Below are positions 6,507 to 14,840 of a stretch of DNA of 64,000 nucleotides, one piece after another. The stretch's first letter is position 1. The number at the start of each line of letters is the position of its first letter. Location: positions 4,537,232 to 4,601,231 of the forward strand of contig OZ251573.1 of assembly GCA_965243545.1 (NCBI GenBank), given 5' to 3'. The translations under genes and the position numbers were made by a program. The stretch is from CATQHW01 sp965243545. Its GTDB lineage: Bacteria; Spirochaetota; Spirochaetia; SZUA-6; Bin103. The notes under the pieces were generated by a model. That model had not been told where the DNA came from. It ran no database searches and saw only the letters and a program-made list of their open reading frames with translations.

Positions 6507-8590
6507 CCGCGCCGGGCGTGCCGGCTCCGTTGCCGGCCAAGGGTGACTTGCGAACCGAGCTCACCCGGCATCTAGTGTCGCGCGCCGTCGACCGGCTGGA
6601 ACGCCGCGAACAGGAGCGCGAATGGCTGCTGGCCGACGGATTCTGGCGGGAGATGGGGGACGAGGTGCGCGATCACGTCCGCGCGGCGTTCGGCCCCATG
6701 CCGTTCGGGGACGCCGGCGCGCCGGTGGATGCGCGGCCGGTCAGCCGGCATGAGACCCGTCACTGCGGCATCGAGAACGTGCTGTTCGATTCGTTTCCCG
6801 GCTGGCAGGTCAACGCGTCGGTCTTCGTCCCGCACGGCGCGGGGCCGTTCCCCGCGGTGGTGCTGCCGGTCGGGCATTCCGGCAAGCAGCACGCTCCGTA
6901 TCAGATTCCCGCGCAGGCGTTCGCCAGCCTCGGTTATCTGGCGGTGCTGTTCGATCCGCCCGGACAGGACTCCGAGAAGCAGCCCGGCAACGATCACTTT
7001 GCCGACGGTGCGCGCACCTATCTCACCGGGTACTCCTCGAATCGCTACTTCGTCCTGGACGCGCTGCGGTGCATCGACTATCTGGCCACCCGCTCCGACG
7101 TCGATCTGAGCCGCGGCGTGGCCATGAGCGGCGTGAGCGGAGGCGGCCACACCACGCTGTTCGCCACGTTGCTGGACCGGCGCATCGTCTGCCAGGGACC
7201 GAGTTGCTGCTTGAGCCGGATGGCCGATCATCCGGTCGGCGACCTGTACGCGCCGTGCCCGGAAGGGTTGTGGTGGAACCGCATCGGGGCGGGTGTGGAC
7301 GAGGTGGACCTGCTGCTGGCCGGCATGCCGACGCCGACTCTGCTCATGGCCGGCCGGCGTGATGAGGTGTTCCGTATCGAGTGGAGCCGCAGATTGGCGG
7401 CGCTGTGCGCCAGCGCATTCGCGGCAGCGAGGCGCGACAAACGCTTTGCCTTCTTCGAGGATGACTCCGGCCACGACTACACCCTGCGGCAAGTGCGGCG
7501 CTTCGCCGCCTGGATGAACCGCTGGTTGCTTGGCCAACGTGACCGGACGGTACCGGAACTCAATCCGGCGGACTTCCCCATGATCCCGCGAGAGCGCCTG
7601 CGCTGCCACCCATCGCCGGTCGAAAACATGTACACGCTCAACGCCGATCTGGCCCGGCGGCAGGCCGCGCGGCTTCCCGAGCGCTTGGACGCTCCGGCGC
7701 TGGCTGCGGCGGTGCGTGAGGTCACGGCCGCGCCGGGCGGCGCCGCGCGCTGGTCGACGGGAGAGCCGTTCCAACTCTGGTCGCAGGACTACCGCGAGGC
7801 GCTGGCGGTCACCACCGATGGTCTGTCAATGCCGGCCAGTGCGTTGCGGCCGCGCCCACCGGCGCAGGCCGGCGCCCTGGTCATCTACGTTGACGACCGC
7901 GGCCGCCAAGCGGCGCTGCAGCGCAACGGGTTGGCGGCGCGCCTGTCGGCGATGTTTGAGCGGACGCCGGGCGCCGTGCTGCCGGAGCTGGTGGTGGCGG
8001 ACCTGCCGGGCTGGGGCGAATCGCGGCCGGCGTTGGCGCCGTACGCGGCCGCCGGCTGGGGCGGTATGGATCGAATCCTCTCCTATCTGGCGTGCGCGAT
8101 CGGCGACGGCCTGCTGGCGGTGCGGACCAGGGCGCTGGTGGAGCTGGTGCGCGCCGTGGCGTCGGAACGCGCCGGCGGGCGGCTGGCCCTGATCGGCCGC
8201 GGCCTTGGCGGCGTCGCGGTGCTGCTGGCGGCGGCCCTGTTGCGCGATCCGGCCGCCGCCGAACCGGAAGCTGGCCGGGTCAGCGTCGTGGCGGCGCTCG
8301 ATTTCCCCGCCCGCTTTCTGGACTTGGCGACCGAGCCCGACTACCGCTGGCCGGCGGCTGCCTTCCTGCCCAACGCGCTCCGTCATCTCGACCTGCCGCT
8401 GGTGGCGCGATCGCTGGCGGTCGATCACCTGCTCCTGGGCAATCCTCTCGACGCCCGGGGCCAGCCGCTGTCGGCAGCCGCCGCGGCGGAGACGTTCGGC
8501 GATTTGGGCGCCGGAGTCCTGCTGCCGGAGTGCGCCGAGGCGGACATGGAGGCCGGCCTTTCGGCCGCGCTCCGCGAGCACGCAACGTGA
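6503..8590 (+). CDS. Two-domain alpha/beta-hydrolase (acetyl-xylan-esterase-like) with a second, apparently inactive domain
   Basis: The start at 6503 overlaps the previous stop by four bases. The 695-aa product has a first alpha/beta-hydrolase domain (about residues 80-350) with nucleophile elbow SGVSGGGH (Ser near residue 212), ARTYLTGYSSNRY, and a catalytic histidine in DSGHDYT (about 323). This is the arrangement of AXE1/abhydrolase_7 esterases that remove acetyl or other acyl groups from sugars. A second domain (about residues 440-690) shows the same strand order (GALVIYVDDRG, ELVVADLPGWG, RLALIGRGLGGVAVLL). Where the nucleophile Ser should be, the elbow reads GRGLGG, so that half is probably non-catalytic. 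No signal peptide is visible, which suggests cytoplasmic processing of imported material. Confidence 0.8.
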   Translation: MTAPGVPAPLPAKGDLRTELTRHLVSRAVDRLERREQEREWLLADGFWREMGDEVRDHVRAAFGPMPFGDAGAPVDARPVSRHETRHCGIENVLFDSFPGWQVNASVFVPHGAGPFPAVVLPVGHSGKQHAPYQIPAQAFASLGYLAVLFDPPGQDSEKQPGNDHFADGARTYLTGYSSNRYFVLDALRCIDYLATRSDVDLSRGVAMSGVSGGGHTTLFATLLDRRIVCQGPSCCLSRMADHPVGDLYAPCPEGLWWNRIGAGVDEVDLLLAGMPTPTLLMAGRRDEVFRIEWSRRLAALCASAFAAARRDKRFAFFEDDSGHDYTLRQVRRFAAWMNRWLLGQRDRTVPELNPADFPMIPRERLRCHPSPVENMYTLNADLARRQAARLPERLDAPALAAAVREVTAAPGGAARWSTGEPFQLWSQDYREALAVTTDGLSMPASALRPRPPAQAGALVIYVDDRGRQAALQRNGLAARLSAMFERTPGAVLPELVVADLPGWGESRPALAPYAAAGWGGMDRILSYLACAIGDGLLAVRTRALVELVRAVASERAGGRLALIGRGLGGVAVLLAAALLRDPAAAEPEAGRVSVVAALDFPARFLDLATEPDYRWPAAAFLPNALRHLDLPLVARSLAVDHLLLGNPLDARGQPLSAAAAAETFGDLGAGVLLPECAEADMEAGLSAALREHAT

Positions 8591-9717
8591 AGATCACCGA
8601 CGTCGACGCGCTGCACGTTCGCGTCGAGGATCCCAACATCGGGCTGTTCGACGGCTCTTACGACGACTGCGTGATCGTCGTGCGCACGGACGAGGGGCTC
8701 ACCGGCATCGGCGAGGTCGAGTCGCTGCCGGCGGCGATCTGCGGCATCGTGCGCTCGCGCGCCGCGCACAGTCATGCGCGCGGGCTGCGCGAGCTGCTGG
8801 TCGGCCGCGATCCCACCGAACCGGAGCGGCTCTGGCAGATCATGTACGACGCGACCGACTACGTCGGCCGCCGCGGCCTGATGATGCACGCGATCGGCGG
8901 GGTCGACTTGGCGCTGTGGGACATCGCCGGGCAGGCGGCCGGGGCGCCGATCTCGGAGCTGCTCGGCGGACGCCGCCGGGAGCGCGTCGAGGCGTACGGG
9001 ACGATCTACCCGATGGCCCGCGAGGCAGATGAGGTGCGCGGGCAGGTCGCCGCGGCGCGCGGCCTGGGTCTGCGCAACTTCAAGTTCTCGGCCGATCCGT
9101 GGTGGATGGACGATCCGGCCGCCACGGCGCGGCTGTTGCAGGCGGCCCGCGCCGAGGCCGGCGCGACGGCCAAGCTGATCGTCGACGCGCAGACGGCCTA
9201 CCGCACTGCGGAGGAAGGGTTGCGCCTGCTTCCGGTCCTGCAGCAGGTCGGCATCTGGTTTCTGGAGGCGCCGCTGCCGCTGGACGACGTGGCCGGCCAC
9301 GCGCGGATGGCCGGCCGCGGAGTGCCGCTCGGCGTGGGCGACCTGGGCCTGACCCACGTGGACGAGTTCATCGAGGCGATGGACCGCGGCAAGGCCGACA
9401 TCTGCCAGCCCGACATCACCCAGGTGGGCGGCTTCACCCATCTGCGCCGCATCGCCGCCGCCGCGGCGCAACGCGGCAAGCGGGTGATCCCGCACGGATA
9501 CAAGACCAACATCGAGATCGCCGCCAATCTCCACTTTCTGGCCAACCACCGCGACGCCGAGGTGCTGGAGTACTCGACCAGCGCCTCGCCCCTCCGCTGG
9601 CGCACCACCCGCGAGCGCATCGACGTCGACGCCGACGGCATGGTGGCCGTGCCGGCCGAACCGGGACTGGGCGTCACCCTCGACTGGGACTTCATCGCCG
9701 CCCACCGATACCAGTGA
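8587..9717 (+). CDS. Enolase-superfamily mandelate racemase/muconate-lactonizing-like enzyme
   Basis: GTG at 8587 overlaps the previous TGA (GTGA). The 376-aa product has the full enolase-superfamily layout: N-terminal capping domain (DEGLTGIGEVES), then a TIM barrel with GLRNFKFS (Lys on strand 2), KLIVDAQTAY (first metal-binding Asp), WFLEAPLPLDD (second acidic ligand), GVGDLG (third position), ICQPDITQVGGFTHLRR and a catalytic-type His in IPHGYKTNIE. Such enzymes abstract a proton alpha to a carboxylate; many are sugar-acid dehydratases. The third ligand appears as GVGD rather than the common GE(N). With esterase, RraA-like aldolase and sugar importers nearby, an aldonate or uronate dehydratase is the most reasonable guess. 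The substrate is not determinable from sequence alone. Confidence 0.85.
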   Translation: MKITDVDALHVRVEDPNIGLFDGSYDDCVIVVRTDEGLTGIGEVESLPAAICGIVRSRAAHSHARGLRELLVGRDPTEPERLWQIMYDATDYVGRRGLMMHAIGGVDLALWDIAGQAAGAPISELLGGRRRERVEAYGTIYPMAREADEVRGQVAAARGLGLRNFKFSADPWWMDDPAATARLLQAARAEAGATAKLIVDAQTAYRTAEEGLRLLPVLQQVGIWFLEAPLPLDDVAGHARMAGRGVPLGVGDLGLTHVDEFIEAMDRGKADICQPDITQVGGFTHLRRIAAAAAQRGKRVIPHGYKTNIEIAANLHFLANHRDAEVLEYSTSASPLRWRTTRERIDVDADGMVAVPAEPGLGVTLDWDFIAAHRYQ

Positions 9718-9744
9718 CCGGGAATCGCCTGGCCCGTCTCAGCG

Positions 9745-10875
9745 TCAGATAGCGCCAAGGACCTCCTGAAACATCCTCCCGGCAAGATGAAAACGCTTGC
9801 GGACCCTCTCGGCGTCGTTGGTGCCGCAGGTGATCGCCGTTACGAACTCTTCGTCTTGCAGCAACCGGCAGAAGGACGCGCGAAGATCGACGGCGGACCG
9901 CTTGACGCGATCCCGGCCATAGGCAGCCAGGCCGGTAGACATGACGTCCCAAATCGAAGCGTTGAGCACCAGTCTGGCGCTCCCTGCGCTCTTGTATGCA
10001 GGCAGGAAGCTCCTGCTGAAAGCGTGCCTTCCGAACAAGAGATGGTTGTGTTCCATGCTTCGCCGGAACTCATCGGCCAAGCGGGTCAGGCCGTCCTGCG
10101 CCATACCGTTCATCCTGCGTAGCGACCTGGCGAGAAAGTCGTCCATGTCTCCACGATAGTCATCGAGATCGAGAAGCCGGAATGCGCAGAACCGATTGAC
10201 GAACTCCCTGTCTCTCATGCTCCTGGTGTCCAGACTGCTCCCGGTCGCTGCGAGGAACGAAGCGGTGCTCGATACCTCTTTCAGAAGCCGGGTGGCGGGT
10301 CCCGGGAACAGAGCGTTGCGCATCTGCTGTCTGCTGAGCGGCGCGCCGCTGTTTACGCGTTCGAAGATCTCCAGACGGACCTGTTCCTTCGTCTTGCAGT
10401 CGATGACGTAGAGGATCAGTTCGCAGTCTTCGATCCGGTTCATGAATCTGGGCGGCAAATCGGAGAACCGGAGGCGGTCAAGCTCGCGCCGATCGGGGAG
10501 ACGGAGGCGCAGTTCGCCATGCATGAATCGGTGTAAGGTGGACAGGCGTTGCAGGCCGTCCACTACGATCATCCGGCCTTCCTCGTCCTCTGCCAGGTAG
10601 AATACCGGCAGCGGGATGCGCATGACCACCGACTCTATCAGCTTGCTCTGCTTGTCCTCCGGCCAGATGAAGTCCCGCTGGAAGTCGGGGTTCATAACGT
10701 AACTGCCCCTTTCGATCCGCCGGATGACCTCCAAGACTGTCCGGTTTTCTTGCCGGATAAAGAGATCGTCCAGAGGATAGCCGCCCCACTCCTTGCTCTC
10801 GACGTCCAGACCGTCCAGTTCTTCGTCAATGGCGGGGTTTTCGACGCGAGTCGCAGACTGCTCGGAGTCGATCAT
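9745..10875 (-). CDS. DUF262 (GmrSD N-domain-like) protein
   Basis: The start at 10875 is chosen over an upstream ATG because AGGAAG lies 7 bases before it. The 376-aa product has the DUF262/ParB-like signature: NPDFQRDFIWPEDKQSKLI, then IPLPVFYLAED and VVDGLQRLSTLHRF (the DGQQR-type nucleotide-processing motif, here DGLQR). DUF262 proteins include the NTPase/DGQQR half of the type IV restriction enzyme GmrSD and other phage-defence components. The DUF1524 HNH nuclease half is not present in this gene. It is the last gene of the restriction operon, about 97 bases after the YgjP-like gene. It may add a second barrier or act with the type I enzyme. Confidence 0.85.
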   Translation of the reverse strand: MIDSEQSATRVENPAIDEELDGLDVESKEWGGYPLDDLFIRQENRTVLEVIRRIERGSYVMNPDFQRDFIWPEDKQSKLIESVVMRIPLPVFYLAEDEEGRMIVVDGLQRLSTLHRFMHGELRLRLPDRRELDRLRFSDLPPRFMNRIEDCELILYVIDCKTKEQVRLEIFERVNSGAPLSRQQMRNALFPGPATRLLKEVSSTASFLAATGSSLDTRSMRDREFVNRFCAFRLLDLDDYRGDMDDFLARSLRRMNGMAQDGLTRLADEFRRSMEHNHLLFGRHAFSRSFLPAYKSAGSARLVLNASIWDVMSTGLAAYGRDRVKRSAVDLRASFCRLLQDEEFVTAITCGTNDAERVRKRFHLAGRMFQEVLGAI

Positions 10876-10972
10876 GCTGCTGCTTCCTGTCGGGTTGGCG
10901 GCGGTGTCATGGGCGTACTGTACTTCAGAGTGCGCACGTCCGGCCAGCGTATCGCGTCCGCGCGCCGCTGAT

Positions 10973-11707
10973 TCAGTAGCGCCAGTGCTCGTGGGCAAGG
11001 GGAAGGCTGTTGAGTTGGTCGCGGTAGACCTGCCAGAGTGGCAGGCGGTCGTCCATCAACGACCGAAACCGATCGGTGTGGTGTCGCTCCAGGAGATGGA
11101 TCAGCTCGTGCACCAGCACGTAGACCAGGCACGAAACCGGCTTCTTGGCCAGTTCCAGGTTGAGCCAGATGCGTTTGTCTTCGACGCTGCAGGAGCCCCA
11201 GAGGGTCTTCATCCGCTTGATCCGCACGTCGGCGGCGGTCACGCCGACCCGCGGTTCCCATTTGGCGCGGAGCGCCGGTAGCTGTCGGCGTAGCTGGCTG
11301 CGGTACCAGCGGTGCAGCACTGCCTCGCGGGCATCGCGGTCGGTGTCCGGGGGGACGAGCAGTCTCATCGTCGAGTTGTTGATCAAGCGAACCGCGGGCC
11401 GGCCGCGGTGGTCGATCACGTCGAGCCGGTAACGGCGGCCGGCGAAGTAATGACTCTCGCCGTTCACGAATTCGCGCCGGGATTGGCGCTGCTGCCGTTC
11501 GAACTCCTCGCGTCTCTGCCGGATCCACGCAAGCCGGGAGACGATTGCCAGCCGCACGGCGGCGTCGTCGAGCCGATGCGGCGCGGCGACCCGCACGCGG
11601 CCGCCCGGCGGGTAGACGCCGACGTGAAGGTTCCTGATTTCCTTGCGGACGATCTCCACGGGAATGCCGCGCACCTCGATGCTGCGGGTTGCCGGTTCAA
11701 TACTCAT
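10973..11707 (-). CDS. YgjP/SprT-like zinc metallopeptidase (DUF45, M48-type)
   Basis: The 244-aa protein has VLVHELIHLLERHH near residue 200, the HExxH zinc motif followed by another His, and MKTLWGSCSVEDKRIWLNLEL just before it, the hallmark of the YgjP/DUF45 family. The start chosen (ATG at 11707) overlaps the 3' end of hsdR by about 11 bases, so the two are translationally linked. Members of this family are frequent third partners in type I restriction operons, where their role is unproven; trimming or turnover of the restriction complex is a common suggestion. The catalytic residues are intact and no signal peptide is seen, so it should act in the cytoplasm. Confidence 0.88.
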   Translation of the reverse strand: MSIEPATRSIEVRGIPVEIVRKEIRNLHVGVYPPGGRVRVAAPHRLDDAAVRLAIVSRLAWIRQRREEFERQQRQSRREFVNGESHYFAGRRYRLDVIDHRGRPAVRLINNSTMRLLVPPDTDRDAREAVLHRWYRSQLRRQLPALRAKWEPRVGVTAADVRIKRMKTLWGSCSVEDKRIWLNLELAKKPVSCLVYVLVHELIHLLERHHTDRFRSLMDDRLPLWQVYRDQLNSLPLAHEHWRY

Positions 11708-14700
11708 GCTGCGCCTTCGCGACATCGAATATCGTGGTGATCGAGCCATCGTCGTCGCCGAGCACGGCTTGAATGGCGTTGCGCACCTCGCGTTCCTTGA
11801 ACCTGTTCCCGCGCCAGTCGGCCTTCTTCACGCCGCGGATGGCTTGGTCCACCTGCACCGCCAGCTCCTCGCGGGGGTCGCCCTCCGGGGTCCCGCGGCC
11901 ATACGCCGGTCCTCGCTCGCGGAGCGGGTCAGGGTCCTTCAGATTGTCGTACAGCGCCCGTAACGGGCCGCTGTCGATGCGCGCCGGATAGGCGGCGCGG
12001 GATGCCGGATTGCTGGCCTTCCTGGTGATGTCGACGATCCGGTCGAGATACTCACGGTAGCTCAGCGCCTCCTGCTTGCGCTGCCGGATCAGAGCGTCCA
12101 GCAGGTCCGACATTCTTTCGTAGTATTTCGGGTTCACGGCGCGTTCGTCGATGATGAGACGGCGGACGTTGTTCTCGATCGTCTCGGACGTCGTTTCGCG
12201 GTTCTTGCGGATTCCCTCCGGCAAGTCCGCGACCGCCTCCGCGCCGCGCTCCACGATCATCCGCACCAGGGTCAGATCATCGAACGTCGACACCTGCACG
12301 CTCTCGTCGGCGCGGATGTAGGTGTCGAGCAGATGCCGCATCGCCGGCTCGTACATCTTCATGTCGACGTAGTCGCCGCTGGCCAGCTTCACTTCCTGGC
12401 GCACCGTCTCGTAATGCCGTACTTCGGCCTTGATCGCCTGAGCTTCGGCGGCGGAGTAACCGGCCTCGCTCATCTCGTTGGCCAAGTTGGCGTACGCGCG
12501 CAGCAGCGCGGCGGTCAGCTTGTAGAGCGACAGCCGCTCGCGTTCATTCTCCTTGAGATGCTCGGCGTCGCCGCTGTCGGCCGCGCAGAAGTAGCGCAGA
12601 TAAGCGGCCGTGTCGCGCGGCGGATCGACCGGCTCGCACAGCGCCTTGATCGCCTCGCGCGCCTCCTCCAACCGTTCGCGGCCCTGTTCCAGGCGGTCCT
12701 TGAGCAGTCCCTGCACGTCCGCGGCGTCATACCCGTCAAACGCTTCCCCGGTGTAATCCGTGATCGACCGCTCCAGCGACCGGAAGAGGTCCTTGTAGTC
12801 GATGACGTAGCCGTATTCCTTGTCCTCTCCGTCAAGGCGGTTCACGCGGCAGATCGCCTGGAACAGGCCATGATCCTGCATCGACTTGTCGATGTACAGG
12901 TAGGTCGCCGGCGGAGCGTCGAAGCCGGTCAGCAGCTTGTCGACGACGATCAGCAGCTTCATTTGCCCCGGCTGGTCGACGAAGCGTTGCTTCACCTCCT
13001 GCTCGAACCGTTCGACCTTGTGCACCGCAGAATCTTCCCGCTCGTCGAAGTGCTCGGCGAGCATGGTTCGATAGATGCCGTACTGAAGCAGCTTCTCGGT
13101 GAGCCCTTCGCCGGATTCCTCGCCCTTGACGTCCGCCGCGTTCGGCCGATAGGAGGTGATGATCGCGCACTTCCCCGCCAGATCGGTCTGCCGAAACAAC
13201 TCAAAGAAGCGGCAGGCCGAGTAGATGCTGTCGGAGACCAGCAGGGCGTTGCCGCGGCCGCTCTTGAGGCGGTCACGCATCTCCATGTCGAGCAGGATGT
13301 CGGCGACGATCTTCCGCAGGCGGTCCTGCGAGCTCAGGACGCTGCGCATCGTTCCCCAGCGCTGCTTGAGTTGCGCCTTGGCAACGTCGGTGAGGCCGCC
13401 GGTCTTGGCTTCGAACCATTGATCGACGCGGTCCTGCGACGTGAGATTCTGATCGACGTCGCGCGCTTCGTAGCGCAGGTCCAGCACCACGCCGTCCGCT
13501 ACCGCCTCGTCGTACTTGTAGGTGTGGATGTACGGCCCAAACGTCTCGATGCTGCGCGGCTTGTCGGCCTTGAGCAGCGGCGTCCCCGTGAACCCGATCA
13601 GCGTGGCCTTCGGCAGGACCTCTTTCAGAGCGTCGTGGAGCTTGCCGGACTGGGTGCGGTGACACTCGTCCACGAAGACCACGAACTCGCCCTTGGCGCG
13701 GATGCCCTTGTGGTGGACGTGAGCGCGGAGGCCCTCGACGAAGGCGTCGACGTCCCCTTCCTCCGATGCGCCGAACTTCTGGATCAGGGAAGCAATCAGC
13801 CAGTTTGCGCTGTCGCCCAGAGCGCGTGCCAAGTCGGCGCCGCTGGTCGTCCGGTAAATTTCCTCGCTCACGCCCTTGAATACGGCTTCGATCTGCTCGT
13901 CGAGCTCGGTGCGGTCGGTGACGATCAGCACGCGCGAATCGGTGATATGCTCCCGAATCCACTTGGCCAACCAGACCATGGTCAGACTCTTGCCGCTGCC
14001 CTGCGTGTGCCAGATGATGCCGCCGGCACGGTCGCTGACGTTCTCCCGCGCCGCGCGCACCCCGAAGTACTGGTTGTGCCGGCAGGTTTTCTTGACGCCG
14101 GCGTCGAACACCATGAAGTCGTGCACGATCTCGAGCAGCCGCTCTTTGCTGCAGAGCTGACCCAGTTCGCGCAGCAGCGCATTGTCGCCGGCCACCGGAT
14201 GGGCGGCGGACTCCTTCCAGCGCAGCCAGTGTTTCTCGGGCGTTTCGACCACGCCGTACCGCAGCCCTTCCGTCTCGTTGCCGGCCAGCAGCAACTGAAC
14301 GGTGGCGAAGAACGGGCGGATGAACTCCTTCTTCTGGCTGTCGAGATTCTGGCGGATGCCCTGAGCCGCCGATCGCGTGGAGCGTTTCAGTTCCAGCACC
14401 GCAACGGCGATGCCGTTGACGTAGAGGACGATGTCCGGGCGCTTGGGTTGCTGGCCGGTGATCGTCACCTCCTCGGCGACCCCGAAGTCGTTGGCGTCGG
14501 GGTTGTCCCAATCGATCAGCCATACGGTAACGGTGTTCTCGCCGATCTCCGGCCGCACCTTCACGCCGTAGCGGAGCAGACCGTACACTTCCCGGTTGGC
14601 ATCGTAGAGCGTCTTGCCGCCGCCGAGCGCAGCCGCCTTGTTCAACGCGTCCAGCGCCTTGTCGATCACCTTGGCGGCGTGACCCTGGCGCTTCAGCCAG

Positions 14701-14840
14701 CCGGCGAGACGCTTTCGTTCGACGTTGGCGTTGTCGGGAAGGTTCTTCCAGTGACCGAGATCGTCGTAACCAAGCGCGTCGCGGACGAACTCGACCACGC
14801 GCAGTTGCGTGCGAAGCTCTCGTTCGCCGACCGTGTTCAT
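11697..14840 (-). CDS. hsdR: Type I restriction enzyme, R (translocase/nuclease) subunit
   Basis: The 1047-aa product has the HsdR order of domains. An N-terminal endonuclease domain has DIVLYVNGIAVAVLELKRS (PD-(D/E)xK, ELK near residue 150). Two RecA-like motor domains follow, with Walker A HTQGSGKS (about 280), the DEAD-type FVDECHR (about 390), GFTGTPL, and later a KLLIVVDKLLTGFDAP helicase block and VNRLDGEDKEYGYVIDY. The C-terminus is helical and ends AKAQHEY. It cuts unmodified DNA after translocation when joined to HsdM and HsdS. Its ATG overlaps the stop of the AlbA-like gene by four bases, so it is translated as part of the hsdM-hsdS-AlbA-hsdR chain. It appears intact. Confidence 0.95.
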   Translation of the reverse strand: MNTVGERELRTQLRVVEFVRDALGYDDLGHWKNLPDNANVERKRLAGWLKRQGHAAKVIDKALDALNKAAALGGGKTLYDANREVYGLLRYGVKVRPEIGENTVTVWLIDWDNPDANDFGVAEEVTITGQQPKRPDIVLYVNGIAVAVLELKRSTRSAAQGIRQNLDSQKKEFIRPFFATVQLLLAGNETEGLRYGVVETPEKHWLRWKESAAHPVAGDNALLRELGQLCSKERLLEIVHDFMVFDAGVKKTCRHNQYFGVRAARENVSDRAGGIIWHTQGSGKSLTMVWLAKWIREHITDSRVLIVTDRTELDEQIEAVFKGVSEEIYRTTSGADLARALGDSANWLIASLIQKFGASEEGDVDAFVEGLRAHVHHKGIRAKGEFVVFVDECHRTQSGKLHDALKEVLPKATLIGFTGTPLLKADKPRSIETFGPYIHTYKYDEAVADGVVLDLRYEARDVDQNLTSQDRVDQWFEAKTGGLTDVAKAQLKQRWGTMRSVLSSQDRLRKIVADILLDMEMRDRLKSGRGNALLVSDSIYSACRFFELFRQTDLAGKCAIITSYRPNAADVKGEESGEGLTEKLLQYGIYRTMLAEHFDEREDSAVHKVERFEQEVKQRFVDQPGQMKLLIVVDKLLTGFDAPPATYLYIDKSMQDHGLFQAICRVNRLDGEDKEYGYVIDYKDLFRSLERSITDYTGEAFDGYDAADVQGLLKDRLEQGRERLEEAREAIKALCEPVDPPRDTAAYLRYFCAADSGDAEHLKENERERLSLYKLTAALLRAYANLANEMSEAGYSAAEAQAIKAEVRHYETVRQEVKLASGDYVDMKMYEPAMRHLLDTYIRADESVQVSTFDDLTLVRMIVERGAEAVADLPEGIRKNRETTSETIENNVRRLIIDERAVNPKYYERMSDLLDALIRQRKQEALSYREYLDRIVDITRKASNPASRAAYPARIDSGPLRALYDNLKDPDPLRERGPAYGRGTPEGDPREELAVQVDQAIRGVKKADWRGNRFKEREVRNAIQAVLGDDDGSITTIFDVAKAQHEY

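Noticed and set aside
8092..8586. N-terminal extension of the enolase-superfamily protein
   Set aside because: It is antiphase to the esterase gene and unrelated to the family; the GTGA overlap start at 8587 fits.
9718..9744. Terminator between the convergent enolase-superfamily and DUF262 genes
   Set aside because: No stable inverted repeat was found in this short gap.
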